43,732 nt of DNA from Bacteroidales bacterium. Lineage in GTDB: Bacteria > Bacteroidota > Bacteroidia > Bacteroidales > Bacteroidaceae. Made by a program: the position numbers and the translations under genes. This document shows positions 42,356 through 43,732 of the stretch, piece after piece. The DNA lies in NCBI GenBank assembly GCA_015060965.1, contig SUXN01000024.1:1-43732 (forward strand), read 5' to 3'. The notes beneath the pieces are model-generated. The model was not told the origin of the DNA. It saw only the letters and a list, made by a program, of their open reading frames with translations, and made no database searches. Positions within the stretch are counted from its first letter, which is position 1. Every line of letters begins with the position of its first letter.

Positions 42356-42458
42356 TGTTTTTACAAACCGGATATCAAGGCGGCTGCTCACGCCAAGTTA
42401 TTGCAAAAATGAACAAAAGGCACTATCTTTACAACCTAATCAAAAAAAAGAGAACATT

Positions 42459-43460
42459 ATGAGAGCAGCAATATACGGCGCCGGTTCTTTGGGAACAATT
42501 CTGGGCGCATACATCAGTAAGAACGGTGGAAAGATAGAACTCATCAACCGCAACAAGGCACACGTTGAGGCACTCCGCAAAAACGGGGCCAAAGTAACCG
42601 GAACAGTAAACTTCTCACATCCTGTGACTGCATATACCCCCGACGAGATGTCAGGGAAGTATGACATTCTGTTCCTGATGACAAAGCAACAGCAGAATGC
42701 CGAGGTTGTCAGTTACATCAAGGAGTTTCTTGCCGATGACGGTGTGATTGTGACCCTACAGAACGGAATACCGGAACTGCAGATTGGTGACATTGTGGGC
42801 GAGGAGCGCGTATTGGGCTGCACCGTTGCCTGGGGAGCGACGATGAAGGAGCCCGGCGTGTGTGAGCTGACAAGTGCACCGGATTCGCTGACATTCTCCC
42901 TTGGTTCGCTATTGCCCCAACCTAATGCCCACATAAATGAAGTAAAGTCACTGCTTGAGCTTATGGGACCTGTTGAGATTGACAAGAACTTCATCGGCTC
43001 ACGCTGGAGCAAGCTGCTTATAAACTCGGCTTTTTCGGGTATGAGCGCCGTGTTGGGATGTACATTCGGCGAAGCAGCCGGTGACAAGGCGTCGCGCAGG
43101 ATTGTCCAGGCACTGATAAAGGAGTGCATTGACGTATGCGCGGCAGGCAACATACGCATTGAACCTGTACAGGGCAAAGACATCGTGAAGCTGCTCGACT
43201 ATAAAGGACGCATCAAAAAGGCATTCTCTTTCTTTATAATACCAATTGCCATACGCAAGCATGCCAAACTGAAGGCAAGCATGTTGCAGGACCTTGAGAA
43301 AGGCAAGCTCACCGAGGTGGATGCCATAAACGGTGTAGTCAGCACATTCGGCCGCAAGGTTGGAGTGGCAACCCCCATGAACGACACTGTAGTGGAGGTT
43401 ATACACCGTATTGAAAAAGGTGAATTGAAACCGGAATTCAGTAATCTGAAGTTCTTTTAA
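42459..43460 (+). CDS. panE: 2-dehydropantoate 2-reductase family protein
   Basis: 333 residues from the ATG at 42459 (MRAAIYGAGSLG). The longer frame from 42342 runs through the tRNA terminator and is rejected. N-terminal NADP-binding Rossmann fold with GAGSLGTILGAYISK, then LFLMTKQQQN, LQNGIPE and VAWGATMKEPG. The C-terminal helical domain has SRWSKLLINSAFSGMSAVLG, containing the catalytic Lys, and ends in helices. This is the ApbA/PanE family; the true PanE reduces ketopantoate to pantoate in coenzyme A synthesis. Several paralogues with other 2-keto substrates exist, so the gene symbol is likely but not certain. TATCTTTA, an imperfect -7, lies at 42424-42431. Confidence 0.85.
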   Translation: MRAAIYGAGSLGTILGAYISKNGGKIELINRNKAHVEALRKNGAKVTGTVNFSHPVTAYTPDEMSGKYDILFLMTKQQQNAEVVSYIKEFLADDGVIVTLQNGIPELQIGDIVGEERVLGCTVAWGATMKEPGVCELTSAPDSLTFSLGSLLPQPNAHINEVKSLLELMGPVEIDKNFIGSRWSKLLINSAFSGMSAVLGCTFGEAAGDKASRRIVQALIKECIDVCAAGNIRIEPVQGKDIVKLLDYKGRIKKAFSFFIIPIAIRKHAKLKASMLQDLEKGKLTEVDAINGVVSTFGRKVGVATPMNDTVVEVIHRIEKGELKPEFSNLKFF

Positions 43461-43479
43461 ATAAAGTAACTATCAACGT

Positions 43480-43521
43480 GTGAGAAGACTCTTGGCTTAA
43501 TGAGGCCAGGAGTCTTTTCAC
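43480..43521 (+). terminator. Terminator of panE
   Basis: Stem GTGAGAAGACTC / GAGTCTTTTCAC with one wobble pair, inner TGGC/GCCA pairing, about 20 bases after the stop. The T tract is weak (GTATTTGC). Confidence 0.65.
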
Positions 43522-43588
43522 GTATTTGCAGCCAACCAGCAAACTATAGGAGGATATCTTTCTAATACCAGCAAAGTATAAAAAATAA

Positions 43589-43635
43589 GGCAATAATATA
43601 GGAGTTGTCCATTGATACAAATATCTACTGCGATG
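43589..43635 (-). repeat. 47-base dispersed repeat, copy 2 (inverted)
   Basis: The reverse complement matches 16528-16574 at 44 of 47 positions. It lies just before a REP-like unit, in the spacer after panE. Confidence 0.85.
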
Positions 43636-43636
43636 G

Positions 43637-43732
43637 TGTCATCCCGACAGAACGTAGCGACGAGGGATCTCAAAAATATCGCGAAATAAGAGATTCTTCA
43701 CATTCGTTCAGACGTGTTGTTGAGGGCTTTGC
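43637..43732. repeat. REP-like repeat, cut by the window end
   Basis: Begins TGTCATCCCGACAG and continues almost identically to 22048-22103 (GACGAGGGATCTCAAAA, then ATATCGCGAAATAAGAGAT). It diverges after that and runs to the end of the window, so its right end is not seen. Confidence 0.85.

Overview
The window comes from the chromosome of a gut-type Bacteroidota, order Bacteroidales (Bacteroides/Prevotella/Muribaculaceae relatives). Signs of this are housekeeping promoters of the TTTG-N19/20-TAnnTTTG type, almost no Shine-Dalgarno sequences, a type IX secretion sorting domain on a secreted protease, a DUF4252/ECF-sigma locus, several TlpA-like secreted thioredoxins, and the pairing of glutamate decarboxylase with glutaminase. 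Genus and species cannot be fixed from the sequence alone.

Layout. 0-7.9 kb is core chromosome: a TPR protein behind gyrA, a small phage P5-like protein, trmD, the pyrD-pyrK pair and an XRE regulator. 7.9-9.1 kb is AT-rich with no credible gene. 9.1-16.5 kb holds an M6 metalloprotease with a type IX sorting tail, an EamA and an MFS transporter in one minus-strand unit, and a divergent gadB-glsA operon. 16.5-21.7 kb holds small envelope proteins and a sigma/anti-sigma/DUF4252 operon whose ECF sigma gene is frameshifted. 21.7-28 kb is a composite accessory island: a REP-like repeat, a Fic protein, a truncated excisionase-like HTH gene, an AlbA_2-type ATP-binding regulator, and a translationally coupled pair of unrecognised AT-rich genes. 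28-38.7 kb is a two-unit cluster of secreted TlpA-like thioredoxin proteins with a divergent membrane-tethered winged-helix regulator. 38.7-43.7 kb carries a CBM9-like protein, a patatin/Omp85-type outer-membrane protein, tRNA-Arg(ACG) and a PanE-family reductase, and ends in another copy of the REP-like repeat.

How the parts may work together. The most interesting reading joins the sigma locus to the thioredoxin cluster. Three places carry the same ECF-type promoter, TGTAAC-N16-CGTC: in front of the sigma operon, in front of the four-gene thioredoxin operon (33.7 to 28.0 kb), and in front of the two-gene unit (37.3 to 34.1 kb). The two thioredoxin promoters also share an upstream block centred on the palindrome TTTAGACGTCTAAA. 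The second copy lies between that unit and the gene for a transmembrane winged-helix protein, which is therefore the obvious candidate to bind it. The thioredoxin proteins are mosaics of shared modules, with patches of nearly identical DNA at their two ends that suggest gene conversion. Together this looks like an envelope thiol/stress regulon with two layers of control, one of which (the sigma gene) may be broken in this genome. This is inference from sequence pattern, not demonstrated function.

Family names come from recognition of motifs and remembered families; no database search was run.
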